A stretch of 64,000 bases of DNA from Pyrocephalus nanus (lineage: Eukaryota > Chordata > Aves > Passeriformes > Tyrannidae), in assembly GCA_038380795.1 (NCBI GenBank), contig CM076267.1:12197501-12261500 (forward strand). The letters are read 5' to 3'. Below are positions 48,016 through 61,040 of this stretch, one piece after another. A model generated the notes under the pieces. That model did no database searches. It was not told where the DNA came from and saw nothing but the letters and a program-made list of their open reading frames with translations. Every line of letters begins with the position of its first letter. Position 1 is the first letter of the stretch. The position numbers and the translations under genes are program-made.

Positions 48016-49319
48016 TGAAAAGTGGTTCAAAGCTAAGCTCTCCTCTCAGAAGTGTGCTCTCACCACAGCCCTCAGTGACGGGAAGGGCTGCAATGAAGAC
48101 ACAATTGTTTTGACATTTCCCCACATATGAAATTCCCCATAAAAAGCATCCACCAAATTAATCCAGTTCTGAGGAGACCAAAACTGCATTTTTCAGCAAG
48201 GAAAATATTCATGCCCATGCAGAAGAGAATGAAACCCTTCAGCAGTTCATTCTTCCCACAGACTGAGAGAGGATGTAACCCAGAAATTTCCCTGAAGCAT
48301 ATGGACACAGACCTCTTCAAGGACAGCACGAGCAGTACGAAACACATTTACAAACAATTATAAAAGACACTTTCTGCTCTTGTCTCATTTATGCTCCAAG
48401 AATGCCAGTTCTTTAAAGTTTTCTGTCCTCCCGCTCTTCAACAGAATAGCCAAGTTGCCAGTGTGCTACAGCTGCATTTGTTTCTCTAATTACATGAATC
48501 TGCCATCTTCCGCGTGCCGAAGATAAACTACCATTTTAGTTGAGATACTCTAACTTGATTTACGCAGCTAGTTTACCTAATTTTCTAATTTGCCCTTCTA
48601 GATAAGGAAAAGCAAAATGCATTCAAGACAGTTACTCCTAAGGATAAACAGTAGAAAAATGAACCTTTCCTCAGTTACTGTGGAGGACATTTTAAAATGA
48701 CAGACAATGCAGTGTGTTCTGCCAGTAGGAAAGTGATCTTCTGACCTTACTTTGCATTTCAAGTGAAGTGAAAAGCAGGAGGAGAAATGGGAGTTTCTAA
48801 AGAAAAAGCTAAGGTACAGTATTGTAGATTTATAAAAGACCATAGACCATGTACATCAATGGGATCTTGTTTATCCTGATTTCTTTGAAGCAAAGTGGGA
48901 GATTTCTTGGTTTTTTTTAAACAGAGCTGCAGCATAACTTTGATACCTATTCCAGAAACCATAACTGAACTAACCCCCAAATGGTAATACTACAACAGCC
49001 AGATGGGGAGAAGTGTGGGAGGTAAAAGAAGGTCCTGATCAAAGAGCAGACACTACTGACCTGGCTGAACTTTCCATGCCAGCAGGGCCATCTGGGATGA
49101 GCTGTGGCTCAAGGGGCTGCTCACATCCCTGCCCTCACCTCCACTGCCACAATACCAGGAGCCACTACATACACTGGGATGTGATGCACATGTGGAGAAG
49201 CACAGCAGTTTTGATGTATGCTTTGCATGCCTCTGCATCAAACACATAAAACAACAAAGGCATGATTTGAAACTGTCCTTAATAAAGACTCTAGAAAACT
49301 CTGGCTTCTTAGCAAACAG
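48016..49319. other. non-coding stretch, no gene recognised
   Basis: AT-rich non-coding sequence without recognised repeats. It borders a CR1 relic at its right end. Confidence 0.55.
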
Positions 49320-49705
49320 GGTTGTGCCCTAAGTAGTGAGCAATAGGACTACTGCTAGAAGAGCATCCCATGGTCTAATACATCACACTGTCAAAAAGCT
49401 TCTCCCATTATTCAACTGAAATTTGCCTTCTCTTAAATTTCATCCCATTACTTCTAGTTACACCCCATTGTACCACTCTAAATAATTCTTCATAGCCTTG
49501 GTGTTTACACCCTTCAGATATTTGTAGATTTATATCTCAACCACCCCATTTGTCATCCTTTAGCCAAGTTATCTATATTCAGCTCTTTCGGTCTTCTCTT
49601 GTAAGTCAATTCCTCAAGCTCTCTTGTTACTTCTTTTTTTTTCTCCTGAACTCTCTCCAATTTGTCAATCTCTATTGTAATGGAGTGAAGCAGACCTGAA
49701 TGCAT
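49320..49705 (-). mobile_element. CR1-clade LINE fragment: ORF2 C-terminus and 3' region
   Basis: The minus-strand translation around 49,553-49,680 contains IDKLERVQEKKKEV and ELEELTYKRRPKEL followed by NIDNLAKG. This aligns with the conserved C-terminal part of the CR1 second protein ('DKLERVQRRATKM', 'LEELSYEERLKEL', 'SLAKRR'). Continuing downstream, frames broken by stops still show an RSNGMKFKRRQ-type block (family 'RGNGFKL..RFRLDIRKKFF') and a MGCSSSSSPIAHYLG-type end. The element lacks its endonuclease and reverse-transcriptase parts, and many stops interrupt it. Divergence and wording suggest an older CR1/L3-like subfamily than the typical avian CR1. It is non-functional. Confidence 0.75.
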
Positions 49706-50109
49706 TACACTTCCTTCAGTTACCAGTACTATGTCCTCAGTCCCAGCTGCTGCCTCAGGGCAGGACAAGCAACCAAACCTTTTTTTTTTTTTCTTGGTGG
49801 TCTTTTTAGGTTACCAAAAGCAGCACATTTACAATATCTTCAGGCTCAGCTTTTGATTCCAGCAGACCCTGGTATCCCAATAGATGCTGGATCCCAGATG
49901 TTACTCCTCTGGTTTTTTTTGTTGTTTTTTTTTTTTCCCAGATAGCCTAGGTGTTCTTCCTAGTTGAATCCCATTTTGAAGTGATGTGCTGCTGCTTGCA
50001 AGCACAAGTCACCTTTGCCAAACACCGAGTCCACCAGCCATGTTACTTCCAGACTTGAGCATTTATTACTCCATCCAGGAGGTCATGATGGAGCATTCCT
50101 TCACCATCA
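49706..50109. other. non-coding stretch with T runs
   Basis: Contains T runs at 49,780-49,792 and a cluster of T blocks at about 49,913-49,936. The left part may belong to the same CR1 fragment but is not readable. No gene recognised. Confidence 0.5.
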
Positions 50110-50162
50110 TTTCCACTAGTTTACCAGGTGCCACCACAGAGCATTTCTATGATTCTATGAAT
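50110..50162 (+). repeat. CR1 LINE 3' terminus with (ATTCTATG)n-type tail
   Basis: The piece ends in 'ATTTCTATGATTCTATGA' (50,143-50,160), which is the characteristic 8-base repeat tail of CR1 elements. The preceding bases 'CACTAGTTTACCAGGTGCC' are compatible with the end of the CR1 3' UTR ('ACTAGATGACCTC..GGTGCC'). CR1 ends in this repeat instead of poly(A), so the tail is diagnostic even for a short copy. Orientation is opposite to the 49.3-49.7 kb fragment. Confidence 0.65.
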
Positions 50163-53149
50163 CCACCAGAGACTTTCAAACCAGCAGGAAAGGGGACACC
50201 ACACCACACCACAGCCTTCCCACCTATGCACTGACTGACGTTACATACGTGTGTGCTAAACTAAATACTTTGCAGCCTGGATGGTCACAGAGAACACTCT
50301 GAAATGTGTAAAATGAAGCATAAACAGATTACATTCCTCTAACACCTGTGCTTTCATAAAGCCAGTGTTGTTCTTCCCCATCCTGTGAACACGTCCTGCT
50401 GCACAGCTCCTCCAACAAAACTGTCTGGACAAATAAGAGAAGGACTGCTGAAAAACCCACAACTAAATGGGTTCTCAGTTGTGCAAGCACAAGCTGCACA
50501 GCAGGACAAAGGCCCTGAAGAATAATCCTGGGCAGCAGAGCTTCTGGCTGGGCCAGGCAATGAAGCCCCCTCCAATGACAAGGGCAAACCCCACAGAGAG
50601 AAGTGAGCAAAGGCACACAAGACTTCAAACAGAAGGGCTGCCTTTCAGCTTTCCTGGCTACTACTAGTCTACCTGGAAGGAGACTGAGTGCTTTTCCAGG
50701 CCGTGCTCTGATCTAAGTGAACATCCCCAGTTCGAGAAGATGACCCATAAATCTACACTTTGGGCTTACAGCAGATGGGCATTCACTTAACTTCAACACA
50801 TTCACCCTGTCTCATACTAACACCATATCTTCACCACATGACTTTTGAAGAAAAAAGCTATTTTGTATACCTATTAAAAATAGTAATTTCCCTCCATAAT
50901 TGTAACTTGCACTTAGCATCTAAAATCATCAAGTCACAGTGCTGCAGACAACCATCTAATAAGAATTTAAACACACACAGGCATAAACAATTCCTTCTGC
51001 TTTTAGGATTGCATATACATTCACGTTATTATAAAGCCCAGCTCTGTACAGACATCAGCAAAGCAAAAAGTCTTCCAAAACTGCGAAAGACACTGAGGTC
51101 CTGAAGCCATGTCAGAGATGCAGTCAAAGCCAGGTGGGACTGATCAGCTCCAGTTTAAGGCCTCTCTCTCCACAGCAGAAAGCATGATGGGGAAGGACAA
51201 AAGCTGACCCCTCAGGGAACAGCTAAAGAAAGCATCCAAAAACATACAGCAAGCTCTGGCAAGAAGCTTGCATTTGCCATCACTTAAATTAACAGCAAAG
51301 GAATCCCCAGGAGGGAGGAAATTTGGACTCTGTCCAATATGTAAGTGTGCTGCATGAGGAGCTGTGGGGGGAAAAAGAGCCACACACAAGCAGTGTGGAT
51401 TCAGAGGAAGCCAACACACAAACTGCCAGCAACCCTGAACCCTTATAAAGGGCAGGAGCTTGGGGTTTGGCTTAACTTGACAACACTGACAGGTATCAGG
51501 AGAGAAGTTTATTGCAGATGATCTCAAGCAGAATTGCCACAGTCAGTCATCAGTTTGCCATGAGCTGTCTTTAAAAACCCAAGACTTTTATGTGTTAAAA
51601 AACCCCATGTTGTCTTCAGGTGTCTCAAAAGCTTATGAAAACTGAAATAATCAAAAATATCACAGTTGGCAATATAACCAACATAACACTGGCAATAGTT
51701 TCCTTGCTATCTTACACACTGGAGCTGCTATCAATTCCTACACAATGTGCAGGTCACACTGACTTCCAGAAAACTCAAATCCCAGTCAGCACCCGTTTAT
51801 CTTCTGACAGAAAGGATAGCTGCTCTACTCTTCCATAATGGCCTAAAGAGTTATGATGTATTCTGGATTAAGTCCTTCTAAAACACCTAAACAGAAGTTT
51901 TTTTCCCCACAAAACTCATTACTAAGTTAAGAAGTAATTCAGTCATGTAAATTTAACTTAAGCTAGTAAATCTAATAACATTTTTCTAAAAGCAATAAAA
52001 TGTTCAGACCTTAATCCTTTTAATTCACTGTTTATCCCCTTGGCACCTACACTATTTTTATTCTAGTCACTTTTGCTGTAATAAAAAGTTAATAAAAGAG
52101 AGCAAGTTGTCAGACGAGTTGCAGAACTAATGAAGACTGGTTTCCTACAGGTTTGGTGCCTTGCATCCCTTCTTTCCCCAACAGTATTTACCCCAGCTGC
52201 CACCAGGTTGTCTGGGCATCTGTCTCTTTGTGACTCCTTCATGTCCCTTAACTACATGAGCCAAGAGGCAGTACATGCCAGGCTGGCTGTGAGCTAAATG
52301 TGGTTTTGCACTAGCCCACAGGTCTAGCACAGCAGAGAGCTAATAACTTTACATTCCAGCCTTCTCTTTTATTCTCTTTTATTGGGGCTCTGCCTCTTCT
52401 GCTAAAGATAATGAATTTAAGGCCAAGATCTCCTTTAAAACAGCAAATTGCAAAAGGTCTATGAAATTCCTACATAGTAATGCAGTAGTTCTTCTGTCTA
52501 AGATAATCCATGCAGGCATTGCTACCAACCAGAACTGTAACACATACATGTCCCACAAAGGCCCCAAAAGTAAGGTGATCTTTGCAGACCACAGGAAGGG
52601 TTCTGTCAGATAAGGAAAGGGCAGGGAAAGCATTGTTTTCTCAGAAGCCCCATGGGAAATAACCAAACTTACAACCAGTTCTTTCATAAATCAAGGGGAT
52701 CAGGTTCAGGTTCCTTCTCATGTGCCACCATGACAGCGTCACAAAGGAAAGGCCTGTCCTAGCAATGCAAGTCCCAAACCTGGTGGACATTTCCAGTTTA
52801 TAGCAGATATCTCAAAGGGCCCCTGCATACTTGTAATGCAGACAAAGCACAGTGCATGTGTGCCGCTGGCTGTCTATGGAGGGCTGCAGGGTAAGTTGCT
52901 GTTCTGTTCAAATGCAAACTCTGGACAGTTTCAAGGCATAGCTCCATGTCTAGCACATTAGTACAAACAGGTCACAGACGTCCACATGAGAGGGACACAG
53001 TAACACACAAGGCAGGATAAAAGTCTGCTCGGACACACGTGATTTCACAAAGCAGTCATCACTCACTAGCTTTTTGTTATGAACGTGGGGTATACAGAGC
53101 AGCTCTTGATGAGGGTACCAGACCTGCAAAATTTACCAGTATTTCCACA
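50163..53149. other. non-coding stretch, no gene recognised
   Basis: No exon or repeat body recognised. Minus-strand frames at 50,329-50,628 and 51,144-51,527 are open without domain support. Confidence 0.55.
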
Positions 53150-54100
53150 GAACTAAGCTATGGGTCCTGAGGGAGCTGGCGGATGAAGTGGCTAAGCCAC
53201 TGTTCATCATATTTGTGAAGTTGTGGCAGTCTGATGAAGTTTCCACTGACTGGAAAAGGGAAAATATAACCTCCATTTTTAAAAAGGAAGACCCAGGCAA
53301 CTCCAAACCAGTTAGTTTCATCTCTGTTTTGGGCAAAATCTTGGAGAAGATCCTCCTGGAAACTAGGCTAAGGCACATGGAAACTAAGGAGTGACTGGTG
53401 ACAGCCAACATGGCTTTACTAAGGACAAATCAGCCCTCACAAATTTGGTGGTCTCCTACAATGGGGTTACAGCATTGATGGGCAAGAAAAGAGCAACTGA
53501 CACCATCTGCCTGGACATGTGCAAAGCATTTGACACTGTCCTGCACAATATCTTTGTCCCTAAACTGGAGAGACAGATTTGACAGATGGACCACTTGGCT
53601 GATAAGGAATTGGCTGGATGGTCACACTCAAGAGTTGCATTCGACAGCTCGATGCCCAAGTGGAATCCAGTGATGACTGGCATTCCTCTGGGGCTGGCAC
53701 TGGCATCAGCACTATTTAACATCTTTGCTGACGACATGGCAAGTGGGATTGAGTGCACCATCAGCAAGTTTGCCAACAACACCAAGCTGGGTCGTGTGGT
53801 CGACCTTGACAGGCTTGAGAGATGGGCCTATGTGAACCTCATAAAGTTCAACAAGGCCAACTATAAGATCCTGCACCTCAGTGCAATAAGCATAAACACA
53901 GGCTAGGCAGAGAATGGATTGAAATGAATGGATTTGCCTCAGCCCTGAGGAGAAACACTTGAAAATGTTGGTTCATGAGAAGCGCAACATGACCTGGCAA
54001 TTTCTGTTTGCAGCCCAGAGAATCAACCATACTGGAACTAAAGAAGTGTGACCAGGAGGTTGAGGGAAGTGATTCTCCCCCTCTACTCCAATATCTTTCT
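53150..54100 (+). pseudogene. CR1 LINE ORF2 fragment (reverse transcriptase), decayed
   Basis: This piece of the CR1 second protein covers most of the reverse-transcriptase domain and part of the region after it. CR1 copies itself by target-primed reverse transcription. It starts at [13 protein letters not shown], continues with [20 protein letters not shown], and reaches a TGA at 53,392-53,394. The frame then shifts. Frame 3 carries [16 protein letters not shown] and motif [12 protein letters not shown], with its aspartate intact. A second stop at 53,583 interrupts it, followed by NPVMTGIPLGLALASALF, where the usual PQG is PLG. The catalytic FADD is FANN at 53,769-53,780. An in-frame gap removes about 14 residues before LDRLERWA. 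Traces such as LVHEKRNMTWQFLFAAQ continue to about 54,090. The endonuclease, 3' end and tail are absent. The element is dead. Confidence 0.9.
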
Positions 54101-56999
54101 ACCTCAATTCCATGCGGTTTCCCTACCTCACTGCAGCCTAATCTGCCCTGTTCTCCAGTAGTCTCCCCTGTGACACCCCTGGTGGGAGATGAGCATCTTC
54201 TTCCTCTCCATAGACACAAGGTATACATTTCAACTGGTCAGGACACAGGAGTCATTCTCCCTTAGGCTGGTGGGCCCAGCACGGGCACTTAGCACGTCCC
54301 AGCCATATTTCTGCCACTACAACACAGCTGGTTGCTGAGCCTGGTTTGAGCACTGCAGTTCCCCAGTCAACACGAGGAACTGGTGAGGAAGGAGGTTCCA
54401 GGCACAGCAGGACTTGTCTAACCTATCTATCAGAGACACAGCCTGGTGGAAATCCTGCACTTGCGTGGGATGCTGCCAGCTTTTTTCTGAACACAGTACA
54501 CTTCATCTTTCAAGCATCACACTCATAATTACACCTAAATGAGAAACACAAACTTTCTATTATTGTTTTCATAGAAATCCAATAAATCTTTCATTTCTAC
54601 TGGAGGGACAACTACAAGGCTGACACTCAAGACACAGGCTGGGATTCAGCATTTCAACATGGATTCAAATCTAAGCTTTTGAGTAGGGTAAGTATGCAGA
54701 CTCATTCAGCTGTCAGTATAGTTGCAAACTGGGGCATCAGATGGCACACCCAGCACCTAAGGTCCTAGGCTGGTGGAAACACCATCTCCAATTACGAGGT
54801 GCAGCTGGATGCAGGGGTTTGCATAAATCCCATTCATAGCAGTGTTAAAAAAAAAAAAAAAAAAAAAAAAGGAAACTAGAAAGAATACAAATGAAATATG
54901 ATGAATTTTCAGCAGAGGTCTAGCTAGCACACATAGGTGTGATGCATATATGACCCCTCACACCAGCTGCTCTCATCTTCCCAGTCCTCACCATCTACCC
55001 TTTATCCAAATGTAACTCCCCAAGAGTTTTTTTGCTTATCAGAGATGTGATCTGCAGTTCTACCACCAGATCAACTCAACACTCTTTTCTGCAGAAACCC
55101 AAGCATCAGGCTTTCCCAAGTAGCCTTTTTTTCTGGTGCGCTGAACTTGATAGAGATGTCGAGCAAAAGCGCTGGCTGCTTCCCACCCCTACTGAAATCA
55201 GGAGCAGACCTCCTGCAGAAGGCAGCCCCAGGGAGCAGCTCTAATGCAAAGCAGCCTTCACCATTCACGAGAGCAGCAGCACTGGGCTGCTGTTGCCACC
55301 TTTTCTGCCAGGTTCATCCTGGCACTGCAGATCAAGAGGAGGAGTGACATCCCGTGGCCATGCTGCCGGAGTGACACACAGTACCTGGCAGGTGGTTGGA
55401 CCCTGACCTCCCATCTGCAGGCAAGTTGTCCGTAAGTGGGAAGGCTCCATTGCTGCAGGCGGGAGGGACAGGCAGGGTGGAGGGGGACAGTTCAAAGGAA
55501 CATTTTAGAGGCAAATGCCCTCGGAGCTGCTCTTGTCATTGGAGGAACCCAAGAGATCTGGATTAATTTGCCTGTTTGCTTTGAGTTTACTTCTTGTGAC
55601 CTCACAGTAAACTGCTTAATCTTGCAGGCAATAAAGTGAGACGCCAGCATTTTCAGCTTATACTATTCACACTATGTTCTAATCTGGTTTGCATGTCCAT
55701 TCCTGTCATTAGCTGGAGGAAACATTAATCCAAGACAGTAGAAAAGAAAGAGTAAAAAATTGTTTCTGGAAATGCAACGATTCCAGTGGTAAGCTGCGGT
55801 GGTTCGTTATCTAGACCCACAGCCGAGTTAAACTGAAACATATTATATTTCATGAAAAAAAAAGTTTTAACCATATGTTTAGTCATTTGTGAGCTCTTGA
55901 TCCTAACGCACAACATAAGCTGCAATATCAGTGTCAAAAGTGCCTGATTTAAAGCTTAAGAGGCAGAGTTACATGAAGTCAAATCAAGATCACTTCTGCA
56001 CAGTTGCAGGCAGAGACCCTCAGGTGGAGTGACAGGTACAGAGGAACAAATCCTGGGGTCTGCAGCGGACGGGGGGAGGAAGAAAATTTATGTCATTAGA
56101 AGTTTTTCTGTGAGATTGGCTAGGGACAAGACGATATAGCTGTGGGGGAAGACTGAGACAGCTAAAGAATAACACATGGTATGCTTTCAAAACATACAGC
56201 AACATGTGACATTCGTCTGCAAGTCTGGCGCTGAGGAGCCTGTGGTCTGGCAGCAGGGAGAATTTCTGCTTTTTATTTCTTAAATCTTCGCAGGCATTTG
56301 AACTAAACCCCCCACCTAACAGTCTGAGGGGAAGAACATAAAATCATATTTTACGTACTGTACTTTCAGTCAGCCATTTTCTCAGCGGATTTTTATCCTC
56401 CAACTCAATTCCCACATCATTAAAGTGATGCTGTCTCTTTAAAACACAACGTGGTGCCGTGCCAAAGCCTGCAATAAGAATCACTGGCACCAAAACAGTC
56501 AAAGCACAGAGCTTAATTCTCTACTTAATAAGACAATTAAAGAAGAGTATTTGGATACAGCAGTCTGCAAGTACCAACACAGAGCACTGATGTCTCCAAA
56601 GGCATGTTGATCTGAAGGCTTTATCAGAAAGCATCTGTCACAACCAGATGCCATCAACACCTGAGAAAAGTGGGAAATAAAGTGGGTTAACGTGGCTGTG
56701 ATACTCACAGAGGTTTGCACTGCCCAAGTTCCTATTTGTGAACATTTGGGAGGGTGCAGGATAGAGTGCCCTGATGTAAAAACACTCATACATTAAAATA
56801 AACTAAAATATATGTACACTGATAAAAATACAGTCTTGTGGAAATTACCCAAATCACTATGGAATTAAAAGTGCTGTGTATTTTGTGTCTTCACTGCCAT
56901 AATCATAGAAAAGCTTATAGGAAGGCTGTTTTTAAATACTGTGCTTTAACAGATGCTTTAATATACATGGATGAATTGAGGTACATAGACTAACACAGG
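54101..56999. other. non-coding stretch, no gene recognised
   Basis: Contains a 24-base A run at 54,847-54,870 with no recognisable source upstream, and a mildly GC-rich segment at about 55,180-55,500. The AT-rich piece at about 55,680-55,960 is free of simple repeats and might be conserved, but this cannot be judged here. Confidence 0.5.
54847..54870 (+). repeat. 24-base poly(A) run
   Basis: Uninterrupted A run. A retroposed copy with a poly(A) tail would place its body at about 54,600-54,846, but nothing there matches a transcript I recognise. A simple slippage product is equally likely. Confidence 0.9.
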
Positions 57000-57262
57000 C
57001 ACCAGTGATTGCTCATACGGAGTCTCTTGACCATATCTGCCTCTAAGTTTCCAATCAAATAATTCTCAGATGTCATCTTGCAGGCTCCATCCTGCAAAGC
57101 TGAACCAAAGCTGGAGAAAAAGATAACAGCAGCGATATAAGAACTAATTAGTCACTTGATTAGCTGGCAAGACGACAAGGTCTTGCAGTTCTGTGACCTA
57201 AAAATGCCATGGATGACCTTAAAACTCCATCTCAAGGGTATCTGGAAATCTGTAACCTCTAG

Positions 57263-57279
57263 GGAGAGAGAGAGAGAGA
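57263..57279 (+). repeat. (GA)n microsatellite
   Basis: About eight GA units in a row ahead of 'AACGGG'. Short dinucleotide microsatellite. Confidence 0.85.
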
Positions 57280-60200
57280 AACGGGTGATGCCTAAATTCC
57301 ATTAGCTCACATGAGATGTTGAAATAGCACAGACGTTAAGCTGAGGATAGGTGTGACATTTGAAGCACTCAGCCAGCAAAAGAGCACCTGCAGCACTGCA
57401 CTTTGTTTGAACTGCTGCACCAAGGACTCCCGGTCCAGCCTACATGGGAGGTTTGTGGGGCAAGTGGTTTAGCACACCCAGAAGGCACACTAGGAGCAGA
57501 GACCTCATCCTAGCAACTAACAACACATGGCAAGAGAGGGAAAAAAACAAAACACCAAAACAGCACAAAAGCCCCTCAAGTGCTCTCCTTTCCTTACAGC
57601 TGGGCTAGCATCCAGCCAGCCTCAGATGGCAGCCCCTAAGCTGTGTCATGCCTGGAGAAAAGGAGAGAAGAGTCACTTTGAAGAGGACATCCTGAGTGGT
57701 TGCCTTCTTCACTTCCACCGGAGGTTCCTACGCTTCACTGAAGATCTGGCTCTGGTGAACCCTATGAATGCGCTAGTTATTGCAATGCAGTGACAGGAGG
57801 AGGGAGTGGAGTGATACCAGGAGGTTCCCTTAGACTGCAGAGGCACATCTTCAACAGTAAATGAGGAATACACTAAGATGGCCAGGGTTAGGGGTCCCAA
57901 GTTTTTTTGTGCCCCCTTCCTTCAGCCTGAAAGCTGGAGCACGTTGTCACCTGACTGCACCCAATGCACTAAAAGTTTCCAGCCTAATCTGAGGCAGTGC
58001 CTCCCTGGCAAGCCATCAGCTTACGCAGAGGAACCCAAAGTGACCTAAAATGGGCCAGCCTAGAATGGGCAGCAGAAAGCAACACCACCTCAAAGTCAGG
58101 AAGTTCCCGTCTACCAAGCAAGCCCTGCTCATCTCCCACCTTCAACAGCTTGGATGGAGTCTGGCTCTTGGGTGTCTCCCTACGCTGAGAAGAGATAAGG
58201 CCAAATGCCTTGGCAAAGGTCCTGCCATCTGCACCTTGAAAATGCCCTCTGGAAAGCAGAAGATGAGGATCCCTCATGCTGCACACTCCTGGGAGAATGG
58301 TGCAACCTCCAGCAGCTGCCAGCACTGCCCCTTTTCATCCTCGTCCCCTCAGCACAGATCCAAACCTGCCTTTCACTGCCCACTTCCCCCTGATTGTTTT
58401 GTCCCAGAGGGATGAACTCACCTGCAGCACCAATGAATTTCTCAGAAGAAGTCTGAAGCATAGTTTAAATTTTAGCAAGTCCTGCCAGAGGCCTTGGAGT
58501 AAAATACAGAAGTAAGAAAACTTTCTCAAACAGAAAATGGAGATTAAGAATGCTGTAGCAAGGTCTGTAATTAGGTGCTTTGCTGAGATAATGCAACCCC
58601 GATATGTACAATGGTTTCCCTTTAGTTCCCTTTTCTCTAAAGAAACTGAGGAAAAGACCCCAACAACTACACAATAAATCAAAGATGAAAAAATTAGCCA
58701 TGGACATGGTTCAGTAACGTAAGTGCTATGCTTGGCCCTGTGTTCCCTTACAGTTCTCAGAAGCAAAAAGCAAAGTTAGGAATACAGTTTACAAAGAAAT
58801 TTAGGATTTCCAAATCTGACTTATTGTGAATTAAAATAAAACCTCAAAATGCCAAAATTCTCCACAAAAGGAATTCTAAAACAATCACTTGGAAAATCAA
58901 TTGTATTGCTACTGTATTTCCTACAATGGAAATTATACTTTAAAATTCTAAACAGAAAGTTATTTCAGCTAAAAGCCTGTAAAACAATGAATTGTAACAC
59001 TCTCAGAAAAATCCTCCAGCTCTTTTTTCTGCTGGTTTTTTTTACAAAAATGAACTGGCTTTATAAAAGATTTTAGTGTTGATGATGCCAGATATTGGAA
59101 TATGACTCCATCCACGAATCCTAGTCAGGAAATACCAAACATGAGGTTGCCAAAGCAACGTGATCACGGTACATACAGTATGTGCCACTTCCCAAATGGC
59201 CCTTTAACACCCAGCTAAATCCTTGGCTTGAATAGCCCATCCAAATGAATTTCTCTCCTCCGAGTTCCTCAAGAACACAGAGCAAAAGAAGTTGACAGAA
59301 TTACTAAAAGCCAAATACCGCTCTGCTCCTTGGCCAATGGTCCGCCGGGATTGAAGAAGTCAAGGACCAATTCTTGAGCTACTCCCACAACTGATGGCTA
59401 TAGCAATCACAGAAACACATGTTGGAAATACATTTTGAAAAGATTCACTTTTAATTCACTATGTTACCTAATTTAAGAGCTTTGATTTTTGTGTGACATT
59501 ATCAGTAAAATTCTTACTACCTGGGCAGGGAGTGTTGGTGATAACTAAACCTTGACCCTGGGGCCACAAACTTCAAAACCTGAATATGCTGTCACTAGCT
59601 GAACGTGTACAATGTATCAAAAATAAAATTCTGTCTGTTCATTTGGGGAAGAAGAAAAAGAAAGGGAGAAAAGTAAGAAACAGAAAAAAAATTGAGTGAT
59701 GGGCTTTCAGCCTGTCATCAGACCACAGTGACCTCAATTTTTGAGAAATAAAATCAAAATCTATTCTTATCTGCAGAGATTCAAGATGTATTTACGTGTC
59801 AAACTTTTTCCCCTTTGTCCTTAGCCTTTGGGAAGCACACTAAAAATTATATCAAAGCCTGAAAACCCAGCGATCACATTCGCATTCACCTTTGACCCAG
59901 GATGCCTATAGCTCTCACCAGCTCCTCGACTTATCCTCACCATACAGCAAAGGTGGTAGGTCTGGGAGCACCTCTCAGCAATCTGCTCAGGATGAAATAA
60001 AGGCCACTCTGCATAGCAAAATCATGCTCAAATTTGAAAGGCCAAAAAACTTTGGCAGTTTTCTGCTTCTTTGTGTCCATGAAGGATATTTTACCACCAT
60101 CTTCCTCTCCTTACACACAAATATTTGATTATTCTCTTTGAAATGTCTCTGTAACATCTACAGGCATAGGATGCCGAATGCAAACACTGATTGATTCCTT

Positions 60201-61011
60201 CTTAGCCATCAAATGTGCTTACACAGCAACTACACACAGCAAATGCACACAAATCTCACATTTCACGTTTTAAAATATGAACATGCTGTGTTGTTTTTTT
60301 TTTTTTACTCAAACATAATGAATGAGCTTAAATATTAGAACTTGAAATTATTAAGTAAATCATGGCACCTGTAAAGCTTCTATTTGCATAACATTAATTC
60401 ATGATGGCATGTAAAACAAATTCATCACTCTCACTATATTGTAGTCTGATTTATGTTGGAATTGGAAAAAATAAAAATCTTGAGCACAAAATTATGTTGA
60501 CAAGATGTACGTGCTCTTTGAAGCCCGAGATTTTTTTTTTCCCGAAGCATCAAAACAACTAAATTATGGGAAAGAGGGCTGGGAGAAAGCATCTTTAAAA
60601 ATGAATAACATACTAGCGTCACACATACACACTCTTCAGTTATTAATGTCAAGCATGGTGAAGATACTCTAGAAAATCATTACCATTCATAGCTACTAAC
60701 AGCCATTAAATTTCAATCAATTCAACTTAACACAAGTGTACTTCAGCAGCCCTTACAGTTCCTTATAGAGGTGGCTCAGAAAGTCCTGTCTGACTTATTG
60801 CATTGTCCACTGCACAAAGAGGCATTGCTGAGGATTGCTCTGAAAAGGAGCGATCTTGATGTTAGGAACTGATGCTCTTTTAACACTGTTGCAATCAACA
60901 GACCTTGCTTTTAAAGACGGTGTGATAAAAGGACTCTAATAGAGCTCCACAGGTCAGTGTGGAGGGGGGCAATATAGTGATTCTAGCCAGGGATTCCACT
61001 TTCCAAGCTGG

Positions 61012-61040
61012 AAAAAAAAAAAAAATAAAAAAAAAAAAAA
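61012..61040 (+). repeat. A-rich run, two A13-14 blocks split by T
   Basis: Two long A blocks are separated by a single T. A retroposon tail is possible but no body is recognisable on the 5' side. Confidence 0.85.

Noticed and set aside
53100..54270. An intact or domesticated reverse transcriptase, or a retroviral pol gene
   Set aside because: The sequence follows the CR1 LINE order of motifs, has two stops and a frameshift, and lost the catalytic aspartates. No LTR, integrase or primer-binding site is visible.
54600..54870. Processed pseudogene ending in the 24-base A run
   Set aside because: No transcript-like sequence or flanking duplication is recognisable; the run alone is not evidence.
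58335..58766. 143-codon minus-strand frame with a Ser/Phe-rich middle
   Set aside because: No domain or splice support; hydrophobic stretches come from AT-rich codons.
60760..60880. Possible DNA-transposon end ('GGTGGCTCAGAAAGTCCTG')
   Set aside because: No inverted partner or flanking TA duplication was found, so the resemblance is not usable.
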